Assembly (NCBI RefSeq): GCF_022346005.1
Contig: NZ_JAKRMY010000004.1
Coordinates: 1-64,000, forward strand
Reading direction: 5' to 3'
DNA: 64,000 bases
Source of the DNA: Corynebacterium sp. ACRPS
Lineage (GTDB): Bacteria > Actinomycetota > Actinomycetes > Mycobacteriales > Mycobacteriaceae
In this document: piece by piece, positions 44,027 to 53,495 of the stretch
Numbering within the stretch: position 1 is the stretch's first letter
How the letters are laid out: each line of letters opens with the position of its first letter
Notes under the pieces: generated by a model
The model's input: the letters and a program-made list of their open reading frames with translations, nothing else
Told to the model about the DNA's origin: nothing
Database searches by the model: none
Program-made: the position numbers and the translations under genes

Positions 44027-44770
44027 CTACCAGCGCTCAGTCCGCATGCCGATAGCCGCCAAGGCCACCATCGCCGCGCTGGCGGTGCGCAGAACCTCCG
44101 GGCCTAATTTGATGGGCACGGCTCCTACCTCGCTCAGCGTTGTCAGCTCTTCTTCCCCGATGCCGCCCTCAGGTCCGACTAAGAGGAAGACCTCGCCGCG
44201 CAAGTCCACCTCGCGGATAGAGTCGGTGGCTTCCTCGTGCAGGACTAACACGCTCGCGGATTCTGCGTGCTCTGCCAGCTCCGCAACCAATTGGCGGGTA
44301 GTCAGCGGGCCGCGAACCTGCGGGATACGGTCTCGCCGGGATTGCTTTGCGGCCGCTTCGGCCGCGGCCTTCCATTTGACGACGGCCTTCGGCGCCTTCT
44401 TCCCGTCCCACTTGGCCACGCAGCGATCCGCCTGCCAGGCGATGATCTCATCCGCCCCGGCCTGTGTAGCCAGGTCAACGGCTAGCTCGGCGCGCTCGGA
44501 TTTGGGGATCGCCTGCACCACGGTTACCCGCGGATTCGGCTCCGGAAGCTGGGTAACGGACTCGATGGTGCCGGTCAAGTGATCCTTGCCCGAGGTCTCG
44601 GTGACGGTGAGGGTGAGGCGGATACCGGTGCCATCGATAAGCGCCAGCTTCTCCCCCTGCTGCATTCGCTTGACCGTCACGGCGTGGCGCGCCTCGGGCC
44701 CAGACAGCGTGATGCTGTCTCCGGCCTGGGCGGCGGAGAGATCTGGGTGGATGAAGACTGGCAACGACAT
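44027..44770 (-). CDS. rsmE: 16S rRNA (uracil-1498-N3)-methyltransferase
   Basis: A 247-residue SPOUT methyltransferase that modifies U1498 of 16S rRNA using S-adenosylmethionine. Diagnostic are the C-terminal knot motifs LVGPEGGIGEEEL and LGPEVLRTASAAMVAL, and the N-terminal PUA-like domain (HAVTVKRMQQGEKLALIDG). The start overlaps the dnaJ stop codon, continuing the hrcA-dnaJ-rsmE-phoH-ybeY run. Confidence 0.94.
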   Translation of the reverse strand: MSLPVFIHPDLSAAQAGDSITLSGPEARHAVTVKRMQQGEKLALIDGTGIRLTLTVTETSGKDHLTGTIESVTQLPEPNPRVTVVQAIPKSERAELAVDLATQAGADEIIAWQADRCVAKWDGKKAPKAVVKWKAAAEAAAKQSRRDRIPQVRGPLTTRQLVAELAEHAESASVLVLHEEATDSIREVDLRGEVFLLVGPEGGIGEEELTTLSEVGAVPIKLGPEVLRTASAAMVALAAIGMRTERW

Positions 44771-45915
44771 TAGCGGCGGAACTTATCGCGCAGGCGGGTA
44801 AAGAAGGAGTCTTCCTGCCCGTCGCTGGCGGTGCGCACGCGGGCACCCTCATCGCGGGTATTGCGGATCTTTTCCAGCGCCTCGCGGCTCTTGCGGTCCA
44901 GATCCTTGGGCACGACCACGTCCACGTGGGCAAAGAGGCTACCGTAACCGTCGGTGCGCAGGCGTGGCATGCCTGCGCCTTCCACCTTGATGGACTCGCC
45001 TGGCTGGGTGCCCGGCTCGATATCGATGGTGAGCTCCTCGCCGTTGAGCTGATCGATGGTGAAGTTGGTGCCCAGCGCAGCATCGATCATCGGCACGTGC
45101 ACGGTGACGTTCAGGTCATCCGCATTGCGCTGGAAGACCTCATGTTCTTGCGTGTGCACCTCCACGTAGAGGTCACCGGCAGGGCCACCGCCGTGGCCGA
45201 CCTCGCCCTGGGAGGCCATACGGATGCGCATGCCATCGTTGATACCAGCCGGGATGGAGACCGTAAGGTCGCGGCGCTTTTTCACGCGGCCATCGCCGGC
45301 GCACTGGTTGCAGGGATCCTCAATGATTTCGCCAAAGCCCTGGCACTTCGGGCACGGGCGGGTGGTCATCACATTGCCCAAGAAGCTGCGCTGCATCTCC
45401 TGAATTTCACCCATGCCGTTGCAGTTATCACAGGTAACGGGCTTGGACTTGGAGTTCGAGCCGGTGCCGCCGCAGGAGTCACACAGCACCGCGGTATCGA
45501 CGGTGACCTTCTTCTTCAGGCCCGTATAGGCTTCTTCCAGGGTAATCCGGGTGCGCAGGAGGGCATCGTTGCCGGGCTGCACACGCGACTTAGGCCCGCG
45601 GGATCCGCCGCCGGCGCCACCGCCGAAGAACTCGGCGAAGATATCGCCCAAGCCACCGCCGCCAAAGCCGCTAAATCCGCCGGCACCGGCGCCTTGCTCC
45701 ATGGGGTCGCCGCCCATGTCGACGATCTGGCGCTTTTGTGGATCCAGCAAAACTTCTTGGGCAACCGAAGCCTCGCGGAATTTCTCCGCCGCTGCCTCAT
45801 CATCCGGGTTCACATCCGGGTGATACTTGCGGGCCAGCTTGCGGTACGCCTTCTTAATTTCCTGGTCCGTTGCGTCCTTATCAACACCGAGGATGCCGTA
45901 ATAGTCACGAGCCAC
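44770..45915 (-). CDS. dnaJ: Molecular chaperone DnaJ (DnaJ2)
   Basis: A 381-residue type I Hsp40 that stimulates DnaK. The J domain (1-70) has the HPD motif in [12 protein letters not shown]; then a Gly/Phe region, the four-repeat zinc domain ([32 protein letters not shown]), and the C-terminal substrate-binding domain. In actinobacteria the copy beside hrcA is the second DnaJ, separate from the dnaK-grpE-dnaJ operon. It lies 80 bases after hrcA. Confidence 0.94.
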   Translation of the reverse strand: MARDYYGILGVDKDATDQEIKKAYRKLARKYHPDVNPDDEAAAEKFREASVAQEVLLDPQKRQIVDMGGDPMEQGAGAGGFSGFGGGGLGDIFAEFFGGGAGGGSRGPKSRVQPGNDALLRTRITLEEAYTGLKKKVTVDTAVLCDSCGGTGSNSKSKPVTCDNCNGMGEIQEMQRSFLGNVMTTRPCPKCQGFGEIIEDPCNQCAGDGRVKKRRDLTVSIPAGINDGMRIRMASQGEVGHGGGPAGDLYVEVHTQEHEVFQRNADDLNVTVHVPMIDAALGTNFTIDQLNGEELTIDIEPGTQPGESIKVEGAGMPRLRTDGYGSLFAHVDVVVPKDLDRKSREALEKIRNTRDEGARVRTASDGQEDSFFTRLRDKFRR

Positions 45916-45995
45916 TGTTAGAGATATTCCTTCTCGATCGTTTTGTTGGTATTACCTTGCAAAAATTTATGTAGCGACCGGCTAGTCTACTCGCA

Positions 45996-47036
45996 CTACT
46001 CGCCGGCCAAAATTTCACTCACGTATTGTGCAACAGCAGAGACTTTAGAGATTGTTCCCGAATAGTCCATAAACGTCGGCCCCACCACTCCAAGGCCACC
46101 TAGCGTCGCCGCCTGTCCCCCGGTTCCAAAACCATACCCGGCGGCAACGACGGAGGCATCGCGCAGTTGATCCTCTTCGTTTTCGTCCCCGATCACCACG
46201 GAAACATTGCCTAAGTCCGGCACGCGTGCCAGCAATTTCAACACGACGACCTGTTCTTCCAGGGCTTCGATAATTTTGGGCAGTCCTTCCGGAAATTCGC
46301 GCGCGACGCGGGTGAGGTTCGAGGTACCCGCCAAAATCAAGCGATCGGAAGGCTGTTCCACCAAGGTTTCAATGAGCGTGGTCGCCACCTTGAGCACGTG
46401 GTGGCGAATATCCAGCGGGGCGTCATCGACGAGGTGGGCGAGCTCCACGGAGGCATCAGTAAGCGTCTTGCCCACCAGCGCATTATTGACGATGTCCCGC
46501 AGGCGATACGTCTGATCCTGGTCGATGACCTCATCTAGTTCCACGTTGCGCTGATCCACGCGGCCGTTATCCGTAATCAGCACCAGCAGCACCCGCACCG
46601 GGGACAACGTGACGACCTCGCAGTGCTTGACGCGCGAGACCTTCAAATTGGGCAGCTGCACCACGGCCGCCTGCTCAGTGACCTGGGCCAAAAGCTGCAC
46701 GGAGCGGCGCAGGACATCTTCGAGGTCTACCCCGCCTTCCAAGAAGCTCAGCATCGCTTTGCGCTCTGGGGTAGAAAGCGGCTTGACCTCGTGCAGGGAA
46801 TCAACGAACTGCCGGTACCCCTGCTGCGTGGGAACGCGCCCAGAACTGGCATGCTGCTGCGAAATCAGCCCCTGCGATTCCAGCACGGCCATGTCATTGC
46901 GGATGGTCGCGGAAGAAACGCCCAGCCGGTAGCGCTCTACCAGCGTTTTAGAGCCCACGGGTTCCTGGGAGGCAATGTAATCCGCAACGATGGCCCGCAG
47001 GACCTCCTTGCGGCGGGCATCAGTTGAGGTAGACAC
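45996..47036 (-). CDS. hrcA: Heat-inducible transcription repressor HrcA
   Basis: A 346-residue repressor that binds CIRCE operators of groESL/dnaK-type genes. It has an N-terminal winged helix ([22 protein letters not shown] region) followed by the GAF-like dimer domain; [15 protein letters not shown] and [10 protein letters not shown] are typical. The start is GTG with GGAG nine bases upstream. No CIRCE element is present in the window. It lies 12 bases after the AAA ATPase gene, so it may be partly co-transcribed with it. Confidence 0.93.
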   Translation of the reverse strand: MSTSTDARRKEVLRAIVADYIASQEPVGSKTLVERYRLGVSSATIRNDMAVLESQGLISQQHASSGRVPTQQGYRQFVDSLHEVKPLSTPERKAMLSFLEGGVDLEDVLRRSVQLLAQVTEQAAVVQLPNLKVSRVKHCEVVTLSPVRVLLVLITDNGRVDQRNVELDEVIDQDQTYRLRDIVNNALVGKTLTDASVELAHLVDDAPLDIRHHVLKVATTLIETLVEQPSDRLILAGTSNLTRVAREFPEGLPKIIEALEEQVVVLKLLARVPDLGNVSVVIGDENEEDQLRDASVVAAGYGFGTGGQAATLGGLGVVGPTFMDYSGTISKVSAVAQYVSEILAGE

Positions 47037-47048
47037 TTCTCAGCGCTC

Positions 47049-48221
47049 CTATTCTCTACGGCGTTTAATAAATTCTTGAAAATTGGGGACGGTATATCGC
47101 ACCTTGCCATGTTCGGGTGAATAAATCAGCCCCTTATTAATAAGGTTTGCTCGAACTGGACCCAATTTACTGGTTTCCTTATCCAAAAATTCAGCAATAT
47201 CCTTGGTCTCAGCGGATTCACCCCCGATTTCCGCCATAGCGATCAGGTATTCCCTTTCAGCAGGGGTAGCCCGGTCCCACTGAGCTTGAAAGAACCCAGA
47301 ATCTAGTTGGTTGATGCCCAACCGTGCTGCCTGCTGCGCATGATTGAGCGAAAATGGAGAACTCTGTCCCACTCTCCAAATCTGCGAACCGAATTCTTGC
47401 AGAAAGTAAGGATACTGGCCGCTAACTTCTACGAGATGATCCAATGCATCATCCTGAAATTCCACGTCTTGGCGTTCCGCAGGTTCAGATAAAGCGAGCC
47501 GTGCCGGCATCATTCCTAGACGGTCAATATTGTGAATTTCAAACATTCGCTCTGCGTAAGAGCGTGAACGCGCCACCTTTCCTGGAAGGCTCGGCAGTCC
47601 AGCCCCGATGATATAAAACGGGAGCCTATTTTGACCTGCCTCGTGCTGCGCAGAAATCAAGGCCTCGAGCATCTCTTCATCGAGATCCTGCATTTCATCA
47701 ATGAACAGCGCCACCGCTCTTTTCTCTTTCCGCAATGCTTCCGCAGTTGCAGAGACCACATCTTGTAGATCAAGTTCCAGATTTCCTGTTAAAGGTGGAA
47801 ATTCTTTCGGCTCCACACCCAAATCAATCGTGCCAGCCCCTAATGAAACATTAAAAGCCGCAACTGCCCGCGTTAATGCCGCTGCGCTTTCTTTAACTTT
47901 GATTTTCGCACGAAAACGAAGAGATGCTTTTGCCAGCCCATCCGCAATCGCTCTACGGACGCTTTCGTGACCTCGTGTTCCCTGGGAAGCCTCGACTTTA
48001 ACCGTCAGCCAGTCGTTTTGATCCGCACGAGTTTTAAGCTGATTCAATAAAACTGTTTTTCCCACGCCCCTTAAACCAATGAGCAGCATTGGGCGTCCCA
48101 AAAGATCGTTTTCCGCGCGCTTGATGAGGTTATCGAAGGCTTGTAAATCCTTGTCTCGCCCCGTAAGAACCGTCGGCGCAAGCCCAGAGCCTGGGGTATA
48201 GGGGTTGAGTGCGTCGTCCAT
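47049..48221 (-). CDS. Orphan AAA ATPase, archaeal-type, with C-terminal winged helix
   Basis: A 390-residue ATPase of the ORC/Cdc6-like archaeal ATPase group: an N-terminal LTGRDKDLQAFD box, Walker A GLRGVGKT (49-56), Walker B LFIDEMQDL, a sensor-like YIIGAGLPSLP, and a C-terminal region (about 310-390, ETKDIAEFLDKETSKLGPVR, NLINKGLIYS) that reads as a winged helix. The ATG at 48221 is used; a TTG precedes it. It interrupts the usual hemW-hrcA neighbourhood and is preceded by 30-bp tandem repeats. Function unknown; a relative is at 52177. Confidence 0.8.
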   Translation of the reverse strand: MDDALNPYTPGSGLAPTVLTGRDKDLQAFDNLIKRAENDLLGRPMLLIGLRGVGKTVLLNQLKTRADQNDWLTVKVEASQGTRGHESVRRAIADGLAKASLRFRAKIKVKESAAALTRAVAAFNVSLGAGTIDLGVEPKEFPPLTGNLELDLQDVVSATAEALRKEKRAVALFIDEMQDLDEEMLEALISAQHEAGQNRLPFYIIGAGLPSLPGKVARSRSYAERMFEIHNIDRLGMMPARLALSEPAERQDVEFQDDALDHLVEVSGQYPYFLQEFGSQIWRVGQSSPFSLNHAQQAARLGINQLDSGFFQAQWDRATPAEREYLIAMAEIGGESAETKDIAEFLDKETSKLGPVRANLINKGLIYSPEHGKVRYTVPNFQEFIKRRRE

Positions 48222-48250
48222 GCCCAAAGTCTAACAAGAATAAGGCCGAA

Positions 48251-48320
48251 TAAGGGGTTTTGGTGGTTCAGGGACAAATATAAGGGGTTTTGGTGGTTCA
48301 GGGGCAAATATAAGGAATTT
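48251..48320. repeat. 30-bp tandem repeats upstream of the AAA ATPase
   Basis: Two 30-bp units (48251-48280 and 48281-48310), beginning TAAGGGGTTTTGGTGGTTCA and differing at one base, then a partial degenerate third unit. On the minus strand each unit carries a TTGcCC/TTGtCC box followed 18 bases later by TTATAT or TTATTC, so promoter-like elements for the ATPase gene are duplicated. The region also lies just past the hemW stop codon. Confidence 0.75.
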
Positions 48321-48330
48321 CTGACGGCGG

Positions 48331-49470
48331 CTAGGACTCTTCGGCGATGAGGAGGTCGGAGACGATACCATCGGCAAGCAGGCGCCCAGGCTTGGTCACT
48401 CGCACGCGCTGGCCGGCGCGCTCGAGCAGGCCGCGGTCGATGAAGTCCTCCAATGCCGGGGCAGCGTGGGCATCGAGCCAGGATTCTGGGATGCCCTCGC
48501 GCAGGCGCAGGCCCAGCATCACCTTTTCCATGTGGCGATCGGCACCCGTTAGGGTTTCGCTGTCTTTGATGGGCAGCTCGCCGTTTCCTAGCGTTTGGAT
48601 ATAGCGGCTAGGGTGCTTGACGTTATAAAAGCGCTCGTCGCCTAGGTGGGAGTGCGCACCAGGACCTGCGCCCCACCAGTTGCCGTCCACCCAATAGATG
48701 CGGTTGTGCTCGCATTCGCCGCCGGGCAGCGACCAATTGGAGACCTCGTACCACTCGAAGCCGGCGTCTTCGAGGGTGGAAGAAATCAGTTCATAGCGCC
48801 GGGCCAGCACGTCTTCATCCGGGGCGGGCAGCAGCCCCTTATTCACCTTGCGGGCCATACGCGTGCCGTCTTCTACGATGAGCGAGTACGCGCTGACGTG
48901 GTCGACGCCGGTCTCCAGCACGCGGTCCAAGGTCTCGCGGACGTTATCGTCGGTTTCGGTGGGCGTGCCATAGATCATGTCGAGGTTGACGTGCTGGAAG
49001 CCTGCCTCCCGGGCCTCGCGCGCGGCGGCGAAGGCGCGTCCGGGGGTGTGGGCGCGCTCGAGCACTTGGAGCACGCTGTGCGAGGCGGACTGCATGCCGA
49101 GGCTGATGCGGTTAAAGCCGGCATCGGCAAGCGCGGCAAAGTACTCCGGCGAGGTGGACTCCGGGTTGGACTCGGTGGTGACCTCGGCGCCTGGGCTAAG
49201 CCCAAAGGTAGAGCGCACCGTATCCAGGATGCGGCTCAGGCCCTGCCCGCCCAGGAGTGAGGGCGTGCCGCCGCCGATGAAGACCGTATCCGCGGTGCGC
49301 CCCACGCGGGTGGCCGCCATCTCCAGCTCCTTGTTCAAGGCATCGAGGTAAGGGCCGGTGAGATCGCGCGGGCTGCCCAACTCGCCGGGGGTATAAGTAT
49401 TAAAATCGCAATAACCGCAGCGGGTGGCGCAAAAGGGAACGTGGATATACAGCCCGAATGGTTCAGTCAT
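48331..49470 (-). CDS. hemW: Radical SAM heme chaperone HemW
   Basis: A 379-residue radical SAM protein, previously annotated as oxygen-independent coproporphyrinogen oxidase, now understood as a heme-delivery chaperone. The iron-sulfur motif is Cys14-x3-Cys18-x2-Cys21 (HVPFCATRCGYCDF). FIGGGTPSLL and the NPESTSPEYFAAL strand follow, with the HemN C-terminal domain at the end. It lacks the extra N-terminal residues of true HemN. Confidence 0.9.
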   Translation of the reverse strand: MTEPFGLYIHVPFCATRCGYCDFNTYTPGELGSPRDLTGPYLDALNKELEMAATRVGRTADTVFIGGGTPSLLGGQGLSRILDTVRSTFGLSPGAEVTTESNPESTSPEYFAALADAGFNRISLGMQSASHSVLQVLERAHTPGRAFAAAREAREAGFQHVNLDMIYGTPTETDDNVRETLDRVLETGVDHVSAYSLIVEDGTRMARKVNKGLLPAPDEDVLARRYELISSTLEDAGFEWYEVSNWSLPGGECEHNRIYWVDGNWWGAGPGAHSHLGDERFYNVKHPSRYIQTLGNGELPIKDSETLTGADRHMEKVMLGLRLREGIPESWLDAHAAPALEDFIDRGLLERAGQRVRVTKPGRLLADGIVSDLLIAEES

Positions 49471-49586
49471 GAATCAAACTCTAATAGGCAGGGAACAAAA
49501 TGGCCGAAATGGGTGTTAAACATGTAGTATATTGCCAACTTCCCGCGTATAGAAAGGTACCTTCAGTGGAGCCTCCCAGTCGATGT

Positions 49587-49611
49587 CCCCGCCACCTTAT
49601 AGGCGGTGGGG
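49587..49611 (+). promoter_or_regulatory. Hairpin masking the Shine-Dalgarno of the CNNM gene
   Basis: CCCCGCCACC (49587-49596) pairs with GGCGGTGGGG (49602-49611) apart from one mismatch and one G-T pair, around TTATA. The 3' arm contains the GGGG of the GGGGAG ribosome binding site that precedes the ATG at 49620 by six bases. Opening of the hairpin would be needed for translation. Confidence 0.6.
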
Positions 49612-49619
49612 AGTAACTC

Positions 49620-51008
49620 ATGTTATCGGCTATTATGATGATCCTGGCAGGCTTTATCGTCATCGGGCTCATCATCGTCGCGAACGCTTATTTCGTGGCA
49701 CAAGAGTTTTCATTCATGTCCGTGGACCGCACCCAATTGCGGTCCATGGCCGCTGAAGGTGATAAATCCGCCCAGCGCGCGCTGGACATCACCAAGCGCA
49801 CCTCCTTCATGCTTTCGGGTGCGCAGCTCGGCATTACCATTACCGGCCTGCTTATTGGTTATGTGGCAGAGCCCCTGGTGGGCCAGGGCCTTGGCGTGCT
49901 GCTTGGCGGAGTGGGAATTCCCACCGGCGTGTCCGTGGCTATCGGCACCATCGCGGCGCTATTTATTTCCACCATCGCCACGATGCTCTTTGCGGAGCTT
50001 TTTCCTAAGAACTACACCATCGCCGCGCCCATGAAAACGGCGCTGCGCCTGGCCGCGTCCACGCAGTGGTACCTGCGCATTTTCGGCTGGCTCATCCGCT
50101 TTTTCGAGTATTCCTCCAATGCGATTTTGAAGCTCTTTCGCATCGAGCCGGTAGAAGACGTCGACTCTTCCGCTACTGCCGATGACCTCGAATCCATCGT
50201 GGATTCCTCGCACGAAACCGGCGTCTTGGATGAGGACACGTACATGGTTTTGGACCGTTTGCTCGACTTTCCCGAGCACGACGTCGAGCACGCCATGATC
50301 CCCCGCTCCCGCGTGGACGTCATTGATCCTGGCACCACCCTGGGCGAGGTGCGCGAATTGATGTCTGAGAACCATACGCGCTACCCCGTCATCGATGATG
50401 AGCACAATCCCATCGGCGTGGTGCATCTTTTCGATGTCCTGGGCTCCGATCTCCCTGCCGCCACCAGCGCCACCGCCATCATGCGCGAGCCCCTGGTGGT
50501 TCCGGAGCTTATGCCGCTTCCCGATGTCGTCGATGAACTGCGCGGCGAAGAACAAAAGCTGGCCTGCGTCATCGACGAGTACGGCGGATTCGTCGGCATC
50601 GTCACCATGGAGGACCTGGCCGAGGAGATTCTTGGCGATGTCACCGATGAGCACGATATCGAGGAAACCGAAGAAATTACCGAGCAGGACGAATCCCACT
50701 GGCTGGTCGATGGCGATACCCCGCTGGATGAAATCGAGCGCGCCATTGGCCACGATCTTCCAGAGGGCGATTTCGAAACCATCGCCGGCCTGCTCATCGC
50801 GCACGCCGGTGCCCTGCCTGAGGTGGGCGAAATCCACACCATCGCCTTGGAGGCAGAGCCGGATGACTGGGTGGATCAGGATGAAGCACCCACCCGCTCC
50901 ATCCGCATGCGCGTGGATGACGTGGACCGCCACGTGCCATCCTCCCTGGCCATCGAGCTCATTGAGGACTATGTCCACGACAGCGATGACGAAGAGGAGG
51001 AGGCATAA
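49620..51008 (+). CDS. CNNM/CorC-type transporter (hemolysin family), full length
   Basis: A 462-residue membrane protein: a DUF21 domain with four membrane segments (to about 190), a CBS pair (about 210-330, MIPRSRVDVIDPGTTLGEV and ACVIDEYGGFVGIVTMEDL), and a C-terminal CorC/HlyC domain (WLVDGDTPLDEIERA). Family members export or handle Mg2+, Co2+ or Mn2+. Its stop codon overlaps the next start (TAATG), so the two related proteins are co-translated and may form a heteromer. Translation may be limited by the hairpin upstream. Confidence 0.88.
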   Translation: MLSAIMMILAGFIVIGLIIVANAYFVAQEFSFMSVDRTQLRSMAAEGDKSAQRALDITKRTSFMLSGAQLGITITGLLIGYVAEPLVGQGLGVLLGGVGIPTGVSVAIGTIAALFISTIATMLFAELFPKNYTIAAPMKTALRLAASTQWYLRIFGWLIRFFEYSSNAILKLFRIEPVEDVDSSATADDLESIVDSSHETGVLDEDTYMVLDRLLDFPEHDVEHAMIPRSRVDVIDPGTTLGEVRELMSENHTRYPVIDDEHNPIGVVHLFDVLGSDLPAATSATAIMREPLVVPELMPLPDVVDELRGEEQKLACVIDEYGGFVGIVTMEDLAEEILGDVTDEHDIEETEEITEQDESHWLVDGDTPLDEIERAIGHDLPEGDFETIAGLLIAHAGALPEVGEIHTIALEAEPDDWVDQDEAPTRSIRMRVDDVDRHVPSSLAIELIEDYVHDSDDEEEEA

Positions 51009-52066
51009 TGACCGATACGTGGTGGTTCAACCTCATCGTCACGCTGCTCATCATCGCCGCATCCGGCTTCTTCGTGGTCATAGAGTTCTCCCTCATGGGT
51101 TCGCGCCGCAACCGGCTCGAAGAAAACGCGGAGTCTTCGCGCACCGCCCGCGCCGGTCTGCGCTCGCTCAATGAGCTGACCATCATGCTGGCTGGCGCGC
51201 AGTTGGGCATTACCGCCGCCACCTTCGTGCTCGGTGCCGTGACCAAACCGTGGGTCCATCACCTTCTGATGACCCCGCTAGAGGCCCTTGGCCTGCCGCT
51301 GGGCATTGCCGATGTCGCCAGCTTCATCCTCGCGCTGTTCATCGTCACCTTCCTGCACCTGGTGCTGGGTGAAATGGCGCCTAAGTCTTGGGCCATCGCC
51401 CACCCAGAATCCGCCCTGCAGGTCATTGCCATTCCCGCCCGCGGGTTCGTGTGGGTCTTCCGCCCGCTGCTGAAGTGGATTAACACGATGGCCAATAAAT
51501 TGGTGGCCATGACCGGCGAGGAACCGGTCGACCGCGCCGGCGCCGCCGGCTACGATGCCGAGACGCTACGCACCTTGGTCGAGCACTCCCGCGAGACCGG
51601 CGCGCTAGACGATAATTCCGCCAACCAAATTTCCGATGTCATCGAGCTCGAGAACTCCACGGTGGGTGCCATGGCGCGCGCCCACGGCTCAGAGGTCGTG
51701 CCCCTGCCTTCCGATGCCACCGTGGAACAGCTCCAAGAGCTCGTCCTGCGCAAGAACATCATGCGCGTGCTCGTCTTCCCCAAGGATTCCCGCGTCCCCC
51801 GCGTGGTGCACGTGCGCGATACCCTCATGGCGGATCCCGATACCCCAGTCCTCGAATTCTCCCGCGCCCCGATTTCTGTCTCTTCTGCCACCACCGTGCA
51901 AAAGACGCTGGATCACATGCGCTCCCGCAATGAGCAGCTCGTCGTCGTGGGCAAGGCAGATAAGGACAAGGCCGTGTGGATCCTTACCTGGGATGACATC
52001 ATGGGCCAGCTGTGGCCGCAGATTACCGAGCAGCTGGACAAGGTCACCCCTCCCCCAGCGGTATAG
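51008..52066 (+). CDS. CNNM/CorC-type transporter, short second subunit
   Basis: A 352-residue paralogue of the preceding gene with a DUF21 domain (four segments; GAQLGITAATFVLGAVT) and a CBS pair but no C-terminal CorC domain. The first CBS block diverges from the pattern (MARAHGSEVVPLPSDATVE). Tandem long and short pairs of this kind are common in actinobacteria. Substrate is presumably a divalent cation. A terminator follows directly. Confidence 0.87.
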   Translation: MTDTWWFNLIVTLLIIAASGFFVVIEFSLMGSRRNRLEENAESSRTARAGLRSLNELTIMLAGAQLGITAATFVLGAVTKPWVHHLLMTPLEALGLPLGIADVASFILALFIVTFLHLVLGEMAPKSWAIAHPESALQVIAIPARGFVWVFRPLLKWINTMANKLVAMTGEEPVDRAGAAGYDAETLRTLVEHSRETGALDDNSANQISDVIELENSTVGAMARAHGSEVVPLPSDATVEQLQELVLRKNIMRVLVFPKDSRVPRVVHVRDTLMADPDTPVLEFSRAPISVSSATTVQKTLDHMRSRNEQLVVVGKADKDKAVWILTWDDIMGQLWPQITEQLDKVTPPPAV

Positions 52067-52072
52067 CGTCCT

Positions 52073-52105
52073 CATCGAAACCAACCGTCCCCGTTGGTTT
52101 CGATG
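52073..52105 (+). terminator. Terminator after the CNNM pair
   Basis: CATCGAAACCAAC pairs perfectly with GTTGGTTTCGATG around a seven-base loop; a loose T-rich stretch follows. Confidence 0.8.
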
Positions 52106-52176
52106 CCTAATAGTTTTATAAACAAAATTCAAAAGATAAACAAGCGTACACAAGCGCAGTGTTTTACACTTGGACT

Positions 52177-53331
52177 ATGACCACCCGGAAGAATCCGTTT
52201 ACCGCCACGCTTGGGGCCACGCCTCCCTACCTGGCTGGCCGTAAAGACTCCATCGAGGAGTTTGCTTATGCCTTGGACGATGGCCCCGGATCCCATGAAC
52301 GCATTTCCCTCGTCGTGGGTCCGCGCGGTATCGGCAAGACGGTATTGCTCAATGCCTTCGAAGACACCGCGTCAGATCGCGGGTGGCGCATCCTTAATGA
52401 CACGGCATCTGCCGGTTTTGCGGAACGGCTCCGTGCTGAAATTATTAATACCCTTCACCTCAACCGGGCAGCGCTAAAAGGTTTCAACCTGCACCTTTTC
52501 CAATTGGGCATCGGCATGGAATGGGATTCAAGAACATTATCCGCGGAAACCTACCCCTTAAGAAGGGCCTTGAAAGACCTCCTCCATGCGCAGCGGGAAC
52601 TAGACCGGATTTCCCACAGCGAGCCCACTGGGGTGCTCATTACTTTGGATGAAATGCACCACCAGCGCAGTGATGAGGTCATCGATTTTGGAGCTACCAT
52701 CCAGCACCTCGTGCGAGAAGGGGAAAATATTGCTGTAGTCATGGCAGGAATCCCATCCTCAATTAAACCGCTTTTGGCTAGCCAAGATGACTCTAATCCT
52801 GTCACTTTTCTTCGCCGTGCGAACCGCATTGAATTGGACCGAGTGCCGGATACGGACGTCCGGAAGGCACTCAATGCTCCCGTAGAAGAAACAGAGGTTA
52901 ATTGGGACAAGGACGCACTGAATTCTGCCGTAACCGCTTGCCAGGGATATCCCTTTATGATTCAGCTCGTCGGCCTATGGGCTTTCCGCCACCGAACAGA
53001 CAATACGATTTCGGTGGAAGCTGCGCAGGAAGGCATTTCCAAAGCGCGACGAAAGCTAGGGCAGCTAGTCCATGAGCCCGCCCTAGCGGAGCTTTCCCCC
53101 ATCGATCGGACATTCCTGCTCCACATGGCTCAAGACAATGGCCCCTCATCCATGAGTGATATCACGGCCCGCCTAGGAAAAAGTTCGCAATATGCATCCA
53201 ATTACCGGCGCCGCTTGCTTGACTCGGAACTAATCGAAATACCAGCCAGTGGCCAAGTAGACTTTGCCCTGCCCTACCTTCGGGACTACTTGCGCGAGCA
53301 TGCAGCTAGCTTGGTCATCGATTCGTACTAA
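52177..53331 (+). CDS. Second orphan AAA ATPase with C-terminal winged helix
   Basis: A 384-residue ATPase with the architecture of the one at 47049: LAGRKDSIEEFA box, Walker A GPRGIGKT (48-55), Walker B LITLDEMHH, a sensor-like AVVMAGIPSSI, and a C-terminal winged helix (LHMAQDNGPSSMSDITARLG, SNYRRRLLDSELIEI). Sequence similarity between the two is modest outside these motifs. The ATG at 52177 has no ribosome binding site; TACACT about eight bases upstream suggests a leaderless transcript. It is flanked by terminators and alone in its unit. Function unknown. Confidence 0.8.
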   Translation: MTTRKNPFTATLGATPPYLAGRKDSIEEFAYALDDGPGSHERISLVVGPRGIGKTVLLNAFEDTASDRGWRILNDTASAGFAERLRAEIINTLHLNRAALKGFNLHLFQLGIGMEWDSRTLSAETYPLRRALKDLLHAQRELDRISHSEPTGVLITLDEMHHQRSDEVIDFGATIQHLVREGENIAVVMAGIPSSIKPLLASQDDSNPVTFLRRANRIELDRVPDTDVRKALNAPVEETEVNWDKDALNSAVTACQGYPFMIQLVGLWAFRHRTDNTISVEAAQEGISKARRKLGQLVHEPALAELSPIDRTFLLHMAQDNGPSSMSDITARLGKSSQYASNYRRRLLDSELIEIPASGQVDFALPYLRDYLREHAASLVIDSY

Positions 53332-53495
53332 TCGAACTCAGTCACGCAACCCATTGTTATCGCAGGTGTGGATAACTTGAGCTCGTGGCGCCACTGGGGA
53401 ATCATGATTAACACTTAGTGAAGATTCAACGAGAACTCCACAGCCTGCGCGCATTCGGGTAGCGGGCATCATGCTCCTCGTATGTGCTCGAGGGC

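Noticed and set aside
48238..48325. CRISPR array from the repeated 30-bp units
   Set aside because: The units are directly adjacent with no spacers, and no cas genes are present.
49490..49625. A yybP-ykoY manganese riboswitch before the CNNM gene
   Set aside because: GGGGAGTA is present, but here it is the ribosome binding site next to the start codon rather than the 5' element of that riboswitch, and the other conserved parts are not found.
53367..53375. Perfect DnaA box (TTATCCACA on the minus strand) as a replication origin
   Set aside because: It is single, with no cluster of boxes, A/T-rich unwinding region, dnaA or dnaN nearby; one match is expected by chance.
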